Positions 48,061-59,750 are shown, counted from the stretch's first letter. The stretch: 64,000 nt of DNA from Cristatella mucedo (GCA_009760855.2 WPIO01000134.1:922001-986000), one strand, 5' to 3'. Translations and numbers: made by a program. The notes: generated from the sequence alone by a model not told the origin.

Positions 48061-48429
48061 TGCTTTTTCCCGCTTCATATTCGCATTTGATAACATGGCA
48101 AGATCTGAAAGTTGATATCAATGAATTCAGAAATTAATTGAAATTAATGAAATTGAAAATAATAAAATATAAACAAATAAATAAAATATTGAAATTAACA
48201 GAAATTAATTAATTCAATTAATTCAGATAGATACTTAGAAGGAAGAAGAAGAAGCTTGAAAGAACTCAGATATCGCAAAAGGCAAAATTTTCTTCTCAGC
48301 AACAGTCAAAGCGACCACAAACTAATGCGAGTCACTTGACATACCAGCCGAGATGACTGCTGAAAGGCGCCTGTGATTGTTTTATTGCCGTACTATGAGT
48401 GTCTGAGCCGATGGCGTTTACGGCCGCTG

Positions 48430-48790
48430 GTTTATAATAATAACAATGCACTTGATCATGCGCCCTCAGAGAACTCAATCTCTTTCTGGGCGCTTTATAT
48501 TTGCTGCAAAGGGAAATGTATCTCCATCAGTAACTCCACAAAGTCATAAAGACCACGTGGGTGTTACGCAGGAGAGTTTTGTATAGCGCAATCACAGCCT
48601 AAGCGGCTTTCGGTACGCATTCGGTAGCCAACAGACTTCGTCTCGCGCAACAAAGAGAAAGTGGGAAGCATAGCAGAGTCGGGAGAGCAGTTGAGGTAGT
48701 GAGTAGCATGGAAGTAGCAGTTCAGGACCGCTGAAAAAGATGTGCCATAGTCGGCAGTCGGAGAGTAGTTGTCGTTGCGTAAGAAGAAAT
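48430..48790 (-). mobile_element. Repeat family B with L-A type tail
   Basis: 'aagtcataaagaccacgtgg' and 'gcggctttcggtacgcattc' match 12480-12570 almost exactly. The L-A tail 'gcgccctcagagaactcaat' (48460) lies at its end. Confidence 0.6.
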
Positions 48791-48892
48791 GCAATTAAAT
48801 GGTGAGTAATATCATGCTTGATAAGCAGACAAAATTAATAACATGGTTAGGCGTGAAATGCACGGGGTCAGCATGCAAGTTTGGTTAGTGGC

Positions 48893-49010
48893 AGCATGCA
48901 CAGTGGCAGCACGCATACACAGTGGCAGTATGCACAGTGTCAGCACGCATACACAGTGGCAGCATGCACAGTGGCAGCACGCATACACAGTGGCAGCATG
49001 CACAGTAGGC
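48893..49010. repeat. Minisatellite of about 34 bases in a LINE 3' UTR segment
   Basis: About three and a half units of 'cacagtggcagcatg' plus 'cacagtggcagcacgcata'. The single-copy form is present in LINE L-A 3' UTRs (46880-46920, 62890-62920). Confidence 0.75.
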
Positions 49011-49019
49011 CACGCACGT

Positions 49020-51439
49020 TGATTGGGAAATGGTGTTCTGAGGGTGAGTCGCTGCTTGCACAGGAGCTGGCGGCGAGAAGCAGGACGGTGATGATAGCGG
49101 CTGTGAAGTAGCTAGCCTGTGGGGACAGCCGTTGCAGTTATTTGCAGGACTGTAATGGCGCTATCATTTCGTGGAAGTGCTTGATTGAAGGTCTGCCGCT
49201 ACTACGTCGTAGACTTGTAGTGTCCGTAGTTATAGCGGCTTGGTTCGCTCTACGCCGTGTGGTGCTTTGGCTGTACTCGTTTTGCTGCTGGGATTGTGAT
49301 CTTGAGATCATGGGCATATGATTTTGTTTAAGTCAGATCATGGTAATGGTGATTGCTGGACTGTGACGGTGCTGTTATGTTGTAAAGTGCTTTTCCTTTG
49401 CACGGATGGTTCGTGGTGCTTTGATCTTGTGTGTATTTGTAACGCCGAAGGCTCGGTGGAGTATGCGTGACCTGCCGCTTTCCGAGCGGCGAAACCTACT
49501 GCCGAATATAGTTCGATGCGCGCCAACGCACTATAAGCAAGACGCCGTGAACCGAGTGTTTCTGGTGCCAACCTACTTTTCGTTACTAAGTGGGTCGTGA
49601 CTCCGTGGAGTGAATTAGAAAGTGACACGCACAAATAGGGGGATTTTACTGAGCTTTATTCGCAACCACACAATGTCGCTGCGCGTCTAGCTCTCAGTTT
49701 TATCCTCCGCACTCCCCGCGCAGGCTCACTACAGCACAAACATTCTTGCGGGGGAAATATGTCCTCGCACTTAGGCTGCCTGCGTCTTTAGTGGGGAACG
49801 AGGGAAATAGACGGATCCCGAACCACCAAAACATCTCACACGCCTCACCGAACTACGTCTAGTTCGCATCGGCAAATCCTTACGCCGGACCACGTGCGCG
49901 CACGCACACACACAGAGAACGCAAACACGAAAATCGAGCCACGGGCGCAATACGACCGTATTGGGTGGCGTCCACCGAATCCTCCTGGCGCATACTCGTC
50001 CTGTCCCGACAATCGCTGGCGAACAGCCCAGTCTCCTCCCTCGCTTTCAGAGAAACGAGTCCGCCAACTATCGGCAACGGCGCCGAAACGGAGCCAATGA
50101 CGAAGAAGGGACCGCGAGCGAGCGTCGCCCTAACATTATATAACTAGACGGGACAATGGGGTTGACAAGCCAGGCAATATCAATGACCTCATGATCTAAT
50201 TGCGACCTCAGTGTCCTCTAACTTACAGCTCGAGAACGCATGGTCTCTTCAGCCACCTTTCTCGTTCTCACGGAAACCGTCTATCAAGCCCGCTGCGTCC
50301 TAAAAAACTCAGTGCTTGTCAGCCACCTTTCTCGTTCTCACGGAAACCCGTCCAGCAGCTCTAGGTAGGCTTGCGGCGATAGCGGCCTCGGGCAAGCGTT
50401 GCCCTATTCTTAAACAGCTAGCCGGGACTATAGGGTTGACAGGCCAGCCAATATCAATCACCTCATGGTCCTACTACTACGATGGCTGCGTCCTCTTGCT
50501 CGAGGCTCTAGGGACAGACAGAGGTTTTTCCTGCTGAGCAGTTCTTATGCGCTCTAAAACTAAGTAAGGCCAGCCCTGTGCTACATATAGCTGCTGGGAT
50601 TTGTGATCTTGCGACCAAGGGGTGAATTTGATTGTTTTATTGCCGCGCTATGAGTGTATGGGCCGATGGCTTTTACAGCCGCCGGTTTAAGGGCCATGTT
50701 GTTTTATTTGGAAATGGGTTTATGAGGGTGAGTCCTTATTGCACAGGAGCAGGCAGCGGGAAGATGGACGCAGACTACCATTTTTCAATGCAATCATGAA
50801 GCGAACCCCAAAAAAAGATGCAGGGACACACGCACGCTCTCCTGAAACTGCCTAAAGACCTGCGCAGCGCAGCGACGATTTTCTCAGCACTGTGGAGCTG
50901 GAATTAGAATTAATAAACCTTATGCCGTACGTCGACCGGTTAACCAGCTGAAATGTTGATCGAGAAACACAGGAGTCCTCTCTTGACTCTTGACTGCGAT
51001 ACGCCGACAATACTTGTCGACTGTAGTTTGATTGCCGTCTCGCACTGCACAAAACACCAGCCGAGAGCAACACCACCAGTCTATTCGACCACGCACCGAG
51101 CCGGCGGAAGAGTCACTGCCCTTCCACAGACGTTCGTCCGCTTTTGTCGTCTGCAATACTGCAACGCTGCGCTCTGATTCGTTAGCGTTGTTGCTAACGC
51201 CTGCGCTCCGATAGGCTAGTCGGCGGTCGGAGGGTCCTCCAGCCTAGTACTGGCTGGTAACAACATTGAGGTGTGGCGCTGTCATACGCTGGGGTATGCA
51301 TACACGAAAATACATCGACGAAAATAGGCGACCGCTAAATCCAAGTTTGGACTATAAGCACTGCTGCGGCTGCCAGATGGCGGGTGGCAGTGATCGGTGG
51401 CTACAAAATTAAGATACAAAATTCGGACACCCAGATAGG
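49020..51439. other. Stretch between LINE/minisatellite and RT fragment
   Basis: Includes the interleaved repeats at 50147-50475 and a block near 50630-50700 ('ttgattgttttattgccg', 'gccgatggcttttacagccg') that also occurs at 48375-48435. No gene recognised. Confidence 0.35.
50147..50475. repeat. Interleaved direct repeats
   Basis: 'cagccacctttctcgttctc' is at about 50249 and 50318, and a 50-base block starting 'gggttgacaagccag' / 'gggttgacaggccag' at 50159 and 50431. The two pairs are nested, suggesting a rearranged local duplication. Confidence 0.65.
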
Positions 51440-51665
51440 GTCGCGTCACTATATGGTAAAAAGCACTGTGTGGTATCTCCTCCAGTACAAATTTTTCATG
51501 CTAGTTTCCGTTCTTTTCACGGGTTATACTCTCCCTCTTGCCGATGTGATTGCCAAGCGCAATCTCGGCTTCCCCTTTTATGCGGATGACACTCAGTTTT
51601 ACCTTTGCTTTGATCCCTCCAAGCCCTCCAGCACGTCAAGAACACAAACGCCGTACATCTGAGCA
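51440..51665 (+). mobile_element. LINE reverse-transcriptase fragment
   Basis: The + strand reads SVLFTGYTLPLADVIAKRNL then GFPFYADDTQFYLCFDP, the conserved RT block around the YADD catalytic pair in CR1/L2-type LINEs. Only this short piece is recognisable, about 1 kb before the first annexin exon. Confidence 0.7.
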
Positions 51666-52436
51666 TTTCTAGGTGAAAGTATCCTCGTCAGGTAATATCG
51701 CCAAAGCTTCGATTAAGAGAATGCCGCGAAGATACAAGAGGCGTGACAAGTTCGACCATGCTCCAAGTCGCCTAGCTCTATATCACGACTTTAGCTGTTA
51801 CCTACTGATTCTGACAGTTTTATAAAATTGATTGTATACGTCTCCTGCACACTTTCGTCCTTTGCCATTGAATAGAGGCCCGGAAATTACAGCGGAGTTG
51901 TCATTAGTGACGGGGATGCCCGGAAGTGTGGGCAGCTACTGACGTAAGAGTTGACGCGACTAAATCGTCACGTGACTAACTCGGCTGTCTTGAAGTAGGT
52001 CACCGCCAGCCGCTTCACCGTAAGTTAGCGGTTTGTTTCGCTCTGCACCGGTCGCTTGGTGTATAAACAGCAAAACGTCTAGCTGAATTCAGTTTCGTGG
52101 TCACTTAGTCGCGTGCTTGCATGCAATAGCCTGCCCACGGAGTCCGGAAGATCGTGGTAAACCGTATAACCCGTTTACCGGGACCCAGCTGCTCCCTGGT
52201 GGTGGTGATAGGGCGAGCGCATATTCGTGAGCAGACGAATTTCTCTCACGCGAGGCCGTGCTGAAATGTTGTCGGAAAGTGGCGAAATAGATTTGTAAAC
52301 GGTGTTACGCGCAGTTGTGGTACTCATATTTGGCTTCATGTCCCCTGACTTTAGAGTTCTAGATGATCAGCGTCGTGATTTCGGATCATCTAGATTCGTG
52401 AAATGTTAACCTTTGCTGCGTGGTTTGCAGTTCGCA

Positions 52437-52535
52437 ATGGGTCGCAGCTCATCTTCGAGCAGCGACGATGACGGGTGTGATTACGCCAAGAAGCAGTGGA
52501 AGAAGGAGCAGAAGAGATTGAAGAAGCTGGCCAAG
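52437..52535 (+). CDS. Annexin first coding exon (Ser/Asp/Lys-rich)
   Basis: Thirty-three codons starting at ATG 52437, with a run of six Ser, then DDD, then a Lys-rich helix-like end (KKQWKKEQKRLKKLAK). The donor GTATCG follows in phase 0. The next exon that fits is 53302-53346, which also starts and ends in phase 0. The basic amphipathic stretch could contact membrane or RNA, but that is inference. This exon is missing from copy 2, where the matching flanks (ending near 30900 and resuming at the 'atccatgtgccgac' sequence) are joined directly. For copy 1 the region lies before the window. Confidence 0.65.
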
Positions 52536-55500
52536 GTATCGTTAAGTATCTGCAACCGGAAATTATGCGTGGGTGCTGCCTAGGCTATCCATGTGCCGAC
52601 TAAATATAGGGTAGACAACGTTGGGACAGTGTAGGCAGCGTTGGGGAACGGACGCTTGTGCATCGCTATAACCGTAGCGCTAGTTGCTAAAACCATCACC
52701 GGCGCCTGAACTCGCGTCGGCAGCCTCGACCACTGCCAGCTGCTATTGGTCCCCTCCATGGCTTTGCTGAGCTATTGGCTTGCAATCGTCGTTCCATTGC
52801 TACCCTACTTGGCACAGGGTGAGCGATTCGCCAGCCCCCCCCCCCTATGTTCTATCAGCGGAACTAAGCTCGACGTATCAATAATGGGGCATAATAGGAC
52901 TAGGAGTCGTCACGCCTGCTGTGCATTGTGTACAGCGCCGACGACGACGACCAGCTTTTAGCTGGACCCGGGCTGCTTCTGTATGAGTGCCCAGAGGCAT
53001 GCGTGAAAAATCAGTCAATTGAATTTCTCGTGTACATAGTTTTTACGTTTTGAAGTTGTTTTTATTATAGTATTGGCTAACCTCTACGTTGGTTTACAGC
53101 CCGTAGTTCTGGTGCACAGTTTCGGATTAGCTATCCACTCGAGCCTGTCTGCTCAGTTGCACACAGGGAAGGAATTGGCTCCAGCCATTGCACCTTGGCC
53201 GGTCAGGCACAATAGTTTTTCTTAACTTAAGCCACCAGAGTCACTTGGGCTGCTGGCACGCAATTGTGATGATGAGCTGGATTTTACTTGCCTCGTTTTA
53301 GCATGGAGGACATCACGGCTATCCTCATGGTCATGCTCCGCCAGTGGTGAGTAGGCTGATGCAGCACCGCAGGAGACTGGATTTCTGTATGTGGGGGACA
53401 GCTGTTTTCACAAATTTCTGACTAAAGGTCTTGCTGTGCTTTTATTTATTTCTACAGGTGGCCTTTCGATCATGGCAGATCGCCCCTCTGCTTTCATTGA
53501 GTGCAGCTAACCGATTGTGACCCACTCCCTCTGTTGGTAGTCGTGAGAGATTTCTTAATCATGTAGTCAGCAAGTTTAGTGTTTCAGATTTCTTTCCTGC
53601 AGTTAGACAGGAACCTTATGGTAGTTAAAAGTGCCAAACGACCAGTTTGATCACAAAGGAGGGTCCAAAGAGTCCACAGACAAAGCAAATAGGCTCTGCA
53701 TAGCATATCCTTTTCAACCCCTTAGTAGTCGAAAGAAATCACACTGGATCACTGAAAAGGAAGGAAGCAGAAGCACACTGTTTTGGTCGGCAAGGGAGCC
53801 TCGTGGTGCTGTTCCTCGAAAATGCTTGATGCAAACCTCGTGAACCCAGCTGTCTTGTGAACTTCAGCCCCAGCAGATTGACACCCCTGGAGAGATGTTT
53901 TGCTTTCAGATGTCAGTATCAGCAGTACAGCTGTTAACTTTTATTGTTGTTCTAGGGAATATCCGTTGGGATTGTTGCACCGCCGATTCAATATCCAGGA
54001 GGTAAGTTGCACTCCTGCCACTGACCTTATTATGTGCTAGGTAAAACCAAGGTGTGATCTGCGAAGTTAAACAGAAATCCTGTACATAATTTGTCGGATG
54101 GCTCGACAGAACTAGTTGGTTGCACTCGATCGCTGCTGCCTGTCAATGCTCGCAAAAAATGTGTGCTGGCGTGTAGCTGCCTATCGACGTTCTTGCAGGG
54201 GCTGCAATGGCACCGACAGCTTACCCTTCGGGTTCGATCTACCCTGGTGGAGCAACTGGTTACCCTGGTGGAGCAACTGGTTACCCTGGTAGTGCTTCGG
54301 GATATCCTAGTGGAGGCTATCCATCGGCACCGGGAGCTTATCCATCGGCCCCGGGAGCTTATCCACCGGCACCCGGAGCTTATCCATCGGCAGCAGGAGC
54401 ATACCCACCGGCTGGTGGAGCTTATCCTCCTCCACCACCGGGAGCCTACCCACCAAGCGCCTATCCATCAGGTATATTACTGCTACTCGCGGTTGGTTGG
54501 TCTGTGCAAATTGTTAGTGTGTGTTGAGACAGCACGTGCCGTTTCTTCTGTAGGTCGGTAAAGCAAGATTCTGATATGCATCGTGTAATCCATTTATCCT
54601 AAGGGCTGCCAAATTGCAGCCTGGAGGGCGTTGATTATGATGTCTCTTTTCGTGCCCTCTTCCAGAATGCTGTACTTCATTTTGCTTGCCCGGTTTGCGA
54701 AGCGTCACCGTTTTTATGATACTTTGTTCACTGTGCTTGGAATGTCCGTCACTATTAAAACCGAATTTGTCATTTGATTCGTGTTTTTGCCCTGTGGACT
54801 AGTTGCCCTATGTTCTTGTGCAATGGCCGGGTGATCAATCGTTGAGAATGTAATGAGAGTTCATTTGACATTGCTGCTTTGGACCTTAGTTTGACATTGA
54901 AAGTGCAAGTGCAATATTATTATTATTGCCGACCACGATCTGCTGACATTCTACTCTGTAGTCTCTAACATCCTTGTCATTGCAGCTGATTCTTCTGTCT
55001 TGTAGCTAATTTTTTGTTCTCGTGGAGATCGATACCTTGGACTCGCACGCAGGTTGGCTAATGCTGATCACCCACTCCTGACTCGTGATAATATGAGAAT
55101 TGTTCTTGAGGGGTCGGAGGAAGTCACAGCATGGTACTGATGTGCTGCAGGAACGGCATCCTGTCGTGTGCCTATTTTTCTTGTATATGAGTGTGAACCC
55201 AGTGATGTGGTGCCAGCTTCTTTACAATGGGTACTCATTAGCATAAAATGAACTTGCAATGTAGCATAATCAACAAGCTGGTTGATATTTTTTACATGCA
55301 TCAAAGATTCTACGTGTGCAAACACAGTAGTTTAGCAGGAACTTTGTGTGTTGGGGGTCTCCATGAAAACCTTAATCGTAAGAGCAGACGTCGAACCAAT
55401 TTTTTGATGACGATAGGTGGGATTGGCCATCAACAGCTTGCTGCTGACCCTGTTGTCACATTTAGTAGTTCCCTAGTGCCAGTAATATGTAAGACTCGTG

Positions 55501-58145
55501 AGGTATGCCTGCTAGCTAGTCAGCATGATCCTGAGACAAACGTTCTTTTGTAGATAATTCCGGCATTGGATTTGATATATCGCAAGGTAGGAGGCTTGAT
55601 TGTGTGCCTGCATTGAAATCTCACTTCCTGCTTCCCTCTCCCAAGTAGCAGATCATCATCACTGCTCTGCTTCCTCCTCTCCCTCCCTCTCGCCTCTCTC
55701 CCTCTCCTCTGTCCTCAGCTATGGCTGGCTATTTCTCACAATCGCCTTAAGGACAGCTACAAACAGAGGAAGCAATCTGTGTCATCTCTTCTATTCCTCT
55801 CACTCTCTGCAATCTCGTTCTCGCTCTTCTACCGCCTCCTGCCCTTCATTCACTCGCTTGTTCCTGCAGGTCCTCCCATTTTCTTGTCACAGTCTTACCA
55901 CTGTCGACATGCTTGAGAAACACTGCACTGTGTGAGTTTCGAGCTCAACCCACTTGAACTTGAATCTGACCAATGAAGTAGTTCAGCAATGGGACGAATA
56001 TAACGGGCAGAACAAGTCTCTATTTCACAACGAAAGATGTGCTGGTCAAATCGGTTGGCTGCTGTTGCTGCTGCCTTGCTCTAGATCTTGTAGATATCCG
56101 TCCCGTGAGCTTTCTAGCAGCCAACACCTAGGAGTCTGTGTGCCAGCACAAGCAGTACTAGGGCCTCCTACATTTGTTTGTTGAACGTCCAGTGTAAACC
56201 AACACTGGGAGGTTAATGTTAACTGTGCTACTTTCTGTTTGCAGGAGCTTACCCTCCTGCCCATGCACCTGGATTTTCATCTGGTTACCCACCTTATCCC
56301 GGTGGCATAGCCGCAGCCACGTCATTTGGTGGACCCACGGGCATACCATTCGGTGGAGGTGGTCCTCCGGCTGCATCGTTTGCTCCTCCGATGCCTGATT
56401 ACGGTGGCTACCCACCACAGCCACTACAGCCGCCTGTGTGTGCCCCGCCTCCCCCAGCTGTGATACCTCCGGCTCAGCTGCCTGCTTTCCAGCCACCACC
56501 TCCACAGCCAGCTGTGATCCAGCCGTCTGCTCCTCCAGTATATGTCCAGCCCACAGGTCCTCTACCGGTGGTTCTGCCTGCGGCGCCAGCACAGGGAATG
56601 CAGCCAGCTACTGTGATGCAGCCTGCCCCTATGATGCCACCAGCATCTGTAGCTGGACCTGCGCCAGTCATTGAGACAGTGCTACAGCCCATCGTCAGAC
56701 CAGCTGCTGTAAGTGTGTCATCAGATTGCCGGCCTGCCCTGGGCTGGTTGTTGTGCTTGATTTTAGCCATCCCATATAACAGCACTGATCGGAAGTTGTT
56801 AGAAGCTTTATCTTGAACTCTGAAAGAAGAGTTTTAGTGAAGCAAGCCTTCTCGGCATTGTAAAGTAAGCCACTTGCAAGCTTGAGATTGTATCGGTTAT
56901 CACTTCACTTAGTAGCCGACTTAAAGCACCATGCACTGTCTATCCACATGGCTTAGTTGTGTCACGAGTTTTGCTGAAGACAGTCAATTTGAGGTTTATT
57001 GGGCCACTACGTGGTCAAGCGTTTCTGTTGCAACCTGTTGTTGACGTTGGCTAAATGCTTTTGCAGCCTTTTTTCGGTTGTCTGTTGCACAGAGGCAACG
57101 AGTTATAAAAAAAAAAGTCGGCCAAAGTTTAGCTGAACTGACGATCTGTCTCGTTAGTCGAATCCTGTTCCTCTACTGCCTACTGCCTGAGGCAATCCTT
57201 TGCTGCATGAGGTAATCTTCTGCTCCTGTAGGCTAGCCTGTGCTGCCTGCCTCGTGAAAGAGGCAAACCTCGGCTGCCTGGCACCTGATGCAAATTTCTG
57301 CTGCACGAGGACAGTGCATATTTTTTGTTTTACTCCGAGCCTAGTTGCGATTGCTTAATAAACGACAGAATTTGCCCCAAGACCTTCGAACTTCACCATG
57401 CTCTTTATTCGGTGGCTATTCTGGGAGCTATCACATAATGATGGAAGGCCCGGTTTATGCTCTGGTTACTTTACAATTGGGTTGGTGTAAGTTGCCTATA
57501 AGCCCACTCAGGGGTAACCTAGGAGTTTTTTGAAGCCACTGCAGCCCGTTGAACTGGACTGGCCCGGCCCCATACCACTTGTCGACTTATGTAGCATGCT
57601 TTCACCGGCTCTGTTAAGTAGTGACTTCAGTTTAGAAATGTCGTTGCAGTTGGTAGCACAAAGATTCTTTTTTCAGTACTTTCAGCTTATAGGCAGCTAC
57701 TGCTGATACTTTGTCAATCTGTTACTCGGTAATACACTTCACGACTGCACACCTTCTTTAAAGATTTCGTTGCCATTCTCGGAAGCAATGTTTGCAGGTC
57801 CCAGGCGAAGCTGAGCTTATCCAGAAGTTTGAAAAGATGAAAAGCTACGGCAGTGCTGAGATATTCGAAGGAACCGTAAAGCCGTCGCCCAGCTTCAACG
57901 TCGAGGCTGATAGCGAGGTCATTAGAAAGGCTATGAAAGGCTTGGGTAGGTCGTGTGGCATGCTGTTGAGCTTATCAGTTCCTGTTATTTCTTCATGTCT
58001 CTGCAAATGTTTGCTTTGCTGCCATGCCTCCCCCATCCCTTTGTTGATGCTACATGCTCAGTACTCGTTGGTTGAGGTCATGTGGCTCTCCTTCGTTATT
58101 GTATCTCAGCCGTGGTATTGGTATCTCCTCTTGTACACTCGTACC

Positions 58146-58232
<87 letters not shown>

Positions 58233-59750
58233 CACCTTCGTTATTGACATTCGGGCACCTGATCCTGCGTCCAAGGAACCGACGAGAAAGCTATAATCGA
58301 TCTCACGATCCAGCGGTCCAACAAGCAGCGGCAGGAAATTAAGAAAATGTTCAAGACAATGTATGGAAAGGTAAGACTGGTGAGACTCACGTACTATATC
58401 TCATGTACTCGTGCTGTGCGTAACTGGCATGCAGCAAGCAGTGTTGATGCACCGCAGGATCTCATCCGCGATCTGAAATCCGAACTGAGCGGAGACTTCA
58501 AGGAAGCTATTATGGCTCTTTACGAGGCGACCACTTACTACGATGCTTGGTCGTTGCAAAACGCGATGGCGGTGAGTAGTAGACAAGGCATCGACGGGTT
58601 CGCCGCTTCGGTGGAGCGCAGGTCGCTTCGATGCACACGATAGTTGTCGCAATGTTTTTTGCGTGAGACCTCGGTCGTCGAAAATTCCTTCACATACGCA
58701 CAGGGCTTGGGCACCAAGGAGAGCGTGCTCATTGAGATCCTTTGCACGCGGACGAATGCCGAGATCAAGGAGATCGTTGCGTGCTACAAAGAACGTAAGC
58801 TACGTCCTAGCTGTTTTCCATTTTTCCATCCAGCCTTCTTGCTTTATGTCAGCGTGCATCCATCCCTAGGATGGTCGTGGACGACGCTTTGCTCGATTGC
58901 ATCGACACAGTGGCTTGTCACTGCACTCGCTGTGCGATTGGCAGGCGTGTCGCTGCTGCTCAACAACCGTCATCGATGGGGTGGGCGGGGCAGTGGGGCT
59001 TGCTCCTCGGTGGCTGCAGCGGTGCACACGAAAGCGCTATCTCGTGGCCTGCATTAGCCTGCATTAGCCTGCGTTAACATCGGCGTTCGTGAGCCGCACG
59101 GAGGCACCGGTCATCGCGAGCGCTTGGCCACACTATGCGGTGTCTTGCGGCACGATGGCTGGTGCTTGCAGATTTCAAGCGCGACCTTGAGAAGGACATT
59201 GTGGATGACACAAGCGGCCACTTCAAGAGACTACTGGTTTCGTGCTGTCAGGTAAGAGGCCCCCACCCCCGAGGGAAGGGCTGCTGCCTGGGTGGGGCTG
59301 TGGCCATGCGGTGCAGGCCGAGGTGCTCGGCCTAAGCCGGTGCCTGCACCGATCGCTCTTCCGTGCTGCGATTCGGTTGCTCCCTCCTCGTCTCGTCTCT
59401 TCCTATCTCTCTCGCTCCACCCGCCCCTTCCTCTCCCCGCCGCCCCCCCGGCAAATGTGCATGCAGCAGTAGCAGCAAACCGCCTGCTCGCTTTCGACGT
59501 GAGCCACGTGAACAGCTGGTTTGCTCTCTCGTCGCAGGCCAACCGGGCCGAGCTCACGGACGAGCAGTGGCGCCAGGTGCTGCAGCAGGGCCCCGAGTGT
59601 GTCGTCAACCGAGAGCTGGCGCGCAAGGAAGCGCAGGAGCTGCACGAGGCCGGCGAGAAGAAGCTGGGCACGGACGAGGCGGCCTTCCTCAAGGTCATGT
59701 CATTGCGTCACTTTTACCAGCTGAGGGCCACCTTCGACGAATATGCACGA
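52437..59750 (+). CDS. Annexin A7/A11-like gene, 11 exons, 3' end outside window
   Basis: Annexins bind acidic phospholipid membranes in a Ca2+-dependent way; members with long Gly/Pro/Tyr-rich tails (A7, A11) act in membrane fusion, secretion and granule tethering. Exons read from GT-AG junctions and phase: 52437-52535, 53302-53346, 53956-54001, 54199-54471, 56245-56708, 57798-57945, 58276-58370, 58458-58571, 58704-58794, 59172-59251, 59538-59750. These total 1668 bases, exactly 556 codons, and every junction is in phase. Residues 1-309 form the tail and the annexin core starts at residue 310. Repeat 1 has GLGTDE, repeat 2 GLGTKE and repeat 3 KLGTDE, the type-2 calcium loops. The second half of repeat 3 and all of repeat 4 (about 115 residues) are not found before base 64000, so they lie beyond a long intron or are lost. 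The start codon follows a possible acceptor (AG at 52429-52430), suggesting a non-coding upstream exon. The annexin identity is firm; the choice of first coding exon is an inference from phase. Confidence 0.9.
52758..52961 (+). other. Possible signal-peptide/Cys-rich exon inside annexin intron 1
   Basis: ATG 52758 opens with MALLSYWLAIVVPLLPYLAQ, a convincing hydrophobic signal-like start, then a short Cys-containing stretch ending HACCALCTAPTTTTSF before a stop. The shape (Lys-Leu-Asp..., CCxLC, then SF) resembles the beginning of a PAN/apple domain, but it is too short to assign. In the next frame both copy 2 (from about 31160) and copy 3 keep a segment ending GPGLLLYECPEAC, hinting at an older exon broken by an indel. 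A GT donor-like site sits at 52819. This may be chance or a relic; confidence is low. Confidence 0.25.
53302..53346 (+). CDS. Annexin exon 2, His/Gly-rich (15 codons)
   Basis: A 45-base phase-0 exon after a 'cgttttag' acceptor and before 'gtgagtag'. It reads HGGHHGYPHGHAPPV. The paralogous exon in copy 2 (31524-31568) reads HGGHHGKPYGHAPQV with the same splice sites. In copy 1 (about 186-232) the acceptor AG is destroyed and a stop precedes the GHHG motif. Keeping short His/Gly/Pro repeats in two copies with intact splice sites supports a real exon. Confidence 0.6.
54199..54471 (+). CDS. Annexin exon 4: Gly-Tyr-Pro repeat exon
   Basis: A 273-base exon (acceptor 'gttcttgcag', donor 'gtatat') preceded by the 46-base exon 53956-54001 that ends in QYPG. 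It encodes tandem six- to seven-residue units of the types YPGGATG, YPSAPGA and YPPAPGA. Such low-complexity YP/G-rich tails are typical of annexins A7 and A11, where they support self-association. Copies 1 and 2 carry shorter versions (188 and 225 bases), so the exon has changed repeat number between paralogues. Confidence 0.85.
56245..56708 (+). CDS. Annexin exon 5: Pro/Gln/Val-rich tail exon
   Basis: A 464-base exon that completes the split Gly codon from the previous exon and ends in phase 0 before 'gtaagtgtg'. It begins GAYPPAHAPGFSSGYPPYPG and continues with PAVIPPAQLPAF-like and VIQPSAPPVYVQP-like segments rich in Pro, Gln and Ala. Continuity of the GAYPP pattern across the 1.77 kb intron shows that copy 3 is the tail exon set joined to the annexin core. 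Neither copy 1 nor copy 2 has a counterpart of this exon in the window. Confidence 0.82.
57798..58571 (+). CDS. Annexin core repeat 1 (exons 57798-57945, 58276-58370, 58458-58571)
   Basis: Three exons encode the pre-core linker (VPGEAELIQKFEKMKS) and annexin repeat 1. Visible landmarks are IRKAMKGLG|TDEKAIIDL, the helix IQRSNKQRQEIKKMFK, DLIRDLKSELSGDFKEAI, and MALYEATTYYDAWSLQNAMA. The GLGTDE loop with the downstream acidic residues matches a type-2 calcium site. The intron between 57945 and 58276 contains a long CT run (58152-58227). Splice sites are all GT-AG. Confidence 0.9.
58152..58227. repeat. (CT)n microsatellite in annexin intron
   Basis: About 38 CT units without a break, between the exons ending at 57945 and starting at 58276. 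Confidence 0.95.
58704..59251 (+). CDS. Annexin core repeat 2 (exons 58704-58794, 59172-59251)
   Basis: Two exons encode repeat 2: GLGTKESVLIEILCTRTN, AEIKEIVACYKE, then FKRDLEKDIVDDTSGHFKRL and LLVSCCQ. Asp-to-Lys replacement in the GTKE loop is common in annexin repeat 2. The intron 58795-59171 holds no other recognisable feature. Confidence 0.9.
59538..59750 (+). CDS. Annexin linker and first half of repeat 3
   Basis: A 213-base phase-0 exon with the 2-3 linker (ANRAELTDEQWRQVLQQGPE) and the start of repeat 3 (AGEKKLGTDEAAFLKVMSLR, then LRATFDEYAR). It is strongly GC-rich compared with the upstream tail exons. The donor GTAAGT follows. The rest of the protein would be in exons downstream; I searched by eye to base 64000 for a typical 'ISG-DIE...FSGD' segment and saw none. 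Confidence 0.88.

Larger units (their letters stand above)
51792..55165 (+). repeat. Annexin 5' segmental duplication, copy 3 (attached to the annexin core)
   Basis: Shares the flank starting 'tagctgttacctactgat' with copy 2, then the 'gttgggacagtgtaggcagcg' block (52619 and 30957), the three tail exons, and intron sequence to about 55165. It lacks about 500 bases between the second and third tail exons that copies 1 and 2 share (32180-32685). Unlike the other two it is followed by Pro-rich and annexin core exons. Confidence 0.8.

Noticed and set aside
48893-49010. CRISPR-like array
   Set aside because: Units are contiguous with no unique spacers and the DNA is eukaryotic.
48812-49111. Cys/His-rich frame over the 48.9 kb minisatellite
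   Set aside because: Repeat-derived; the same DNA is non-coding LINE 3' UTR elsewhere.
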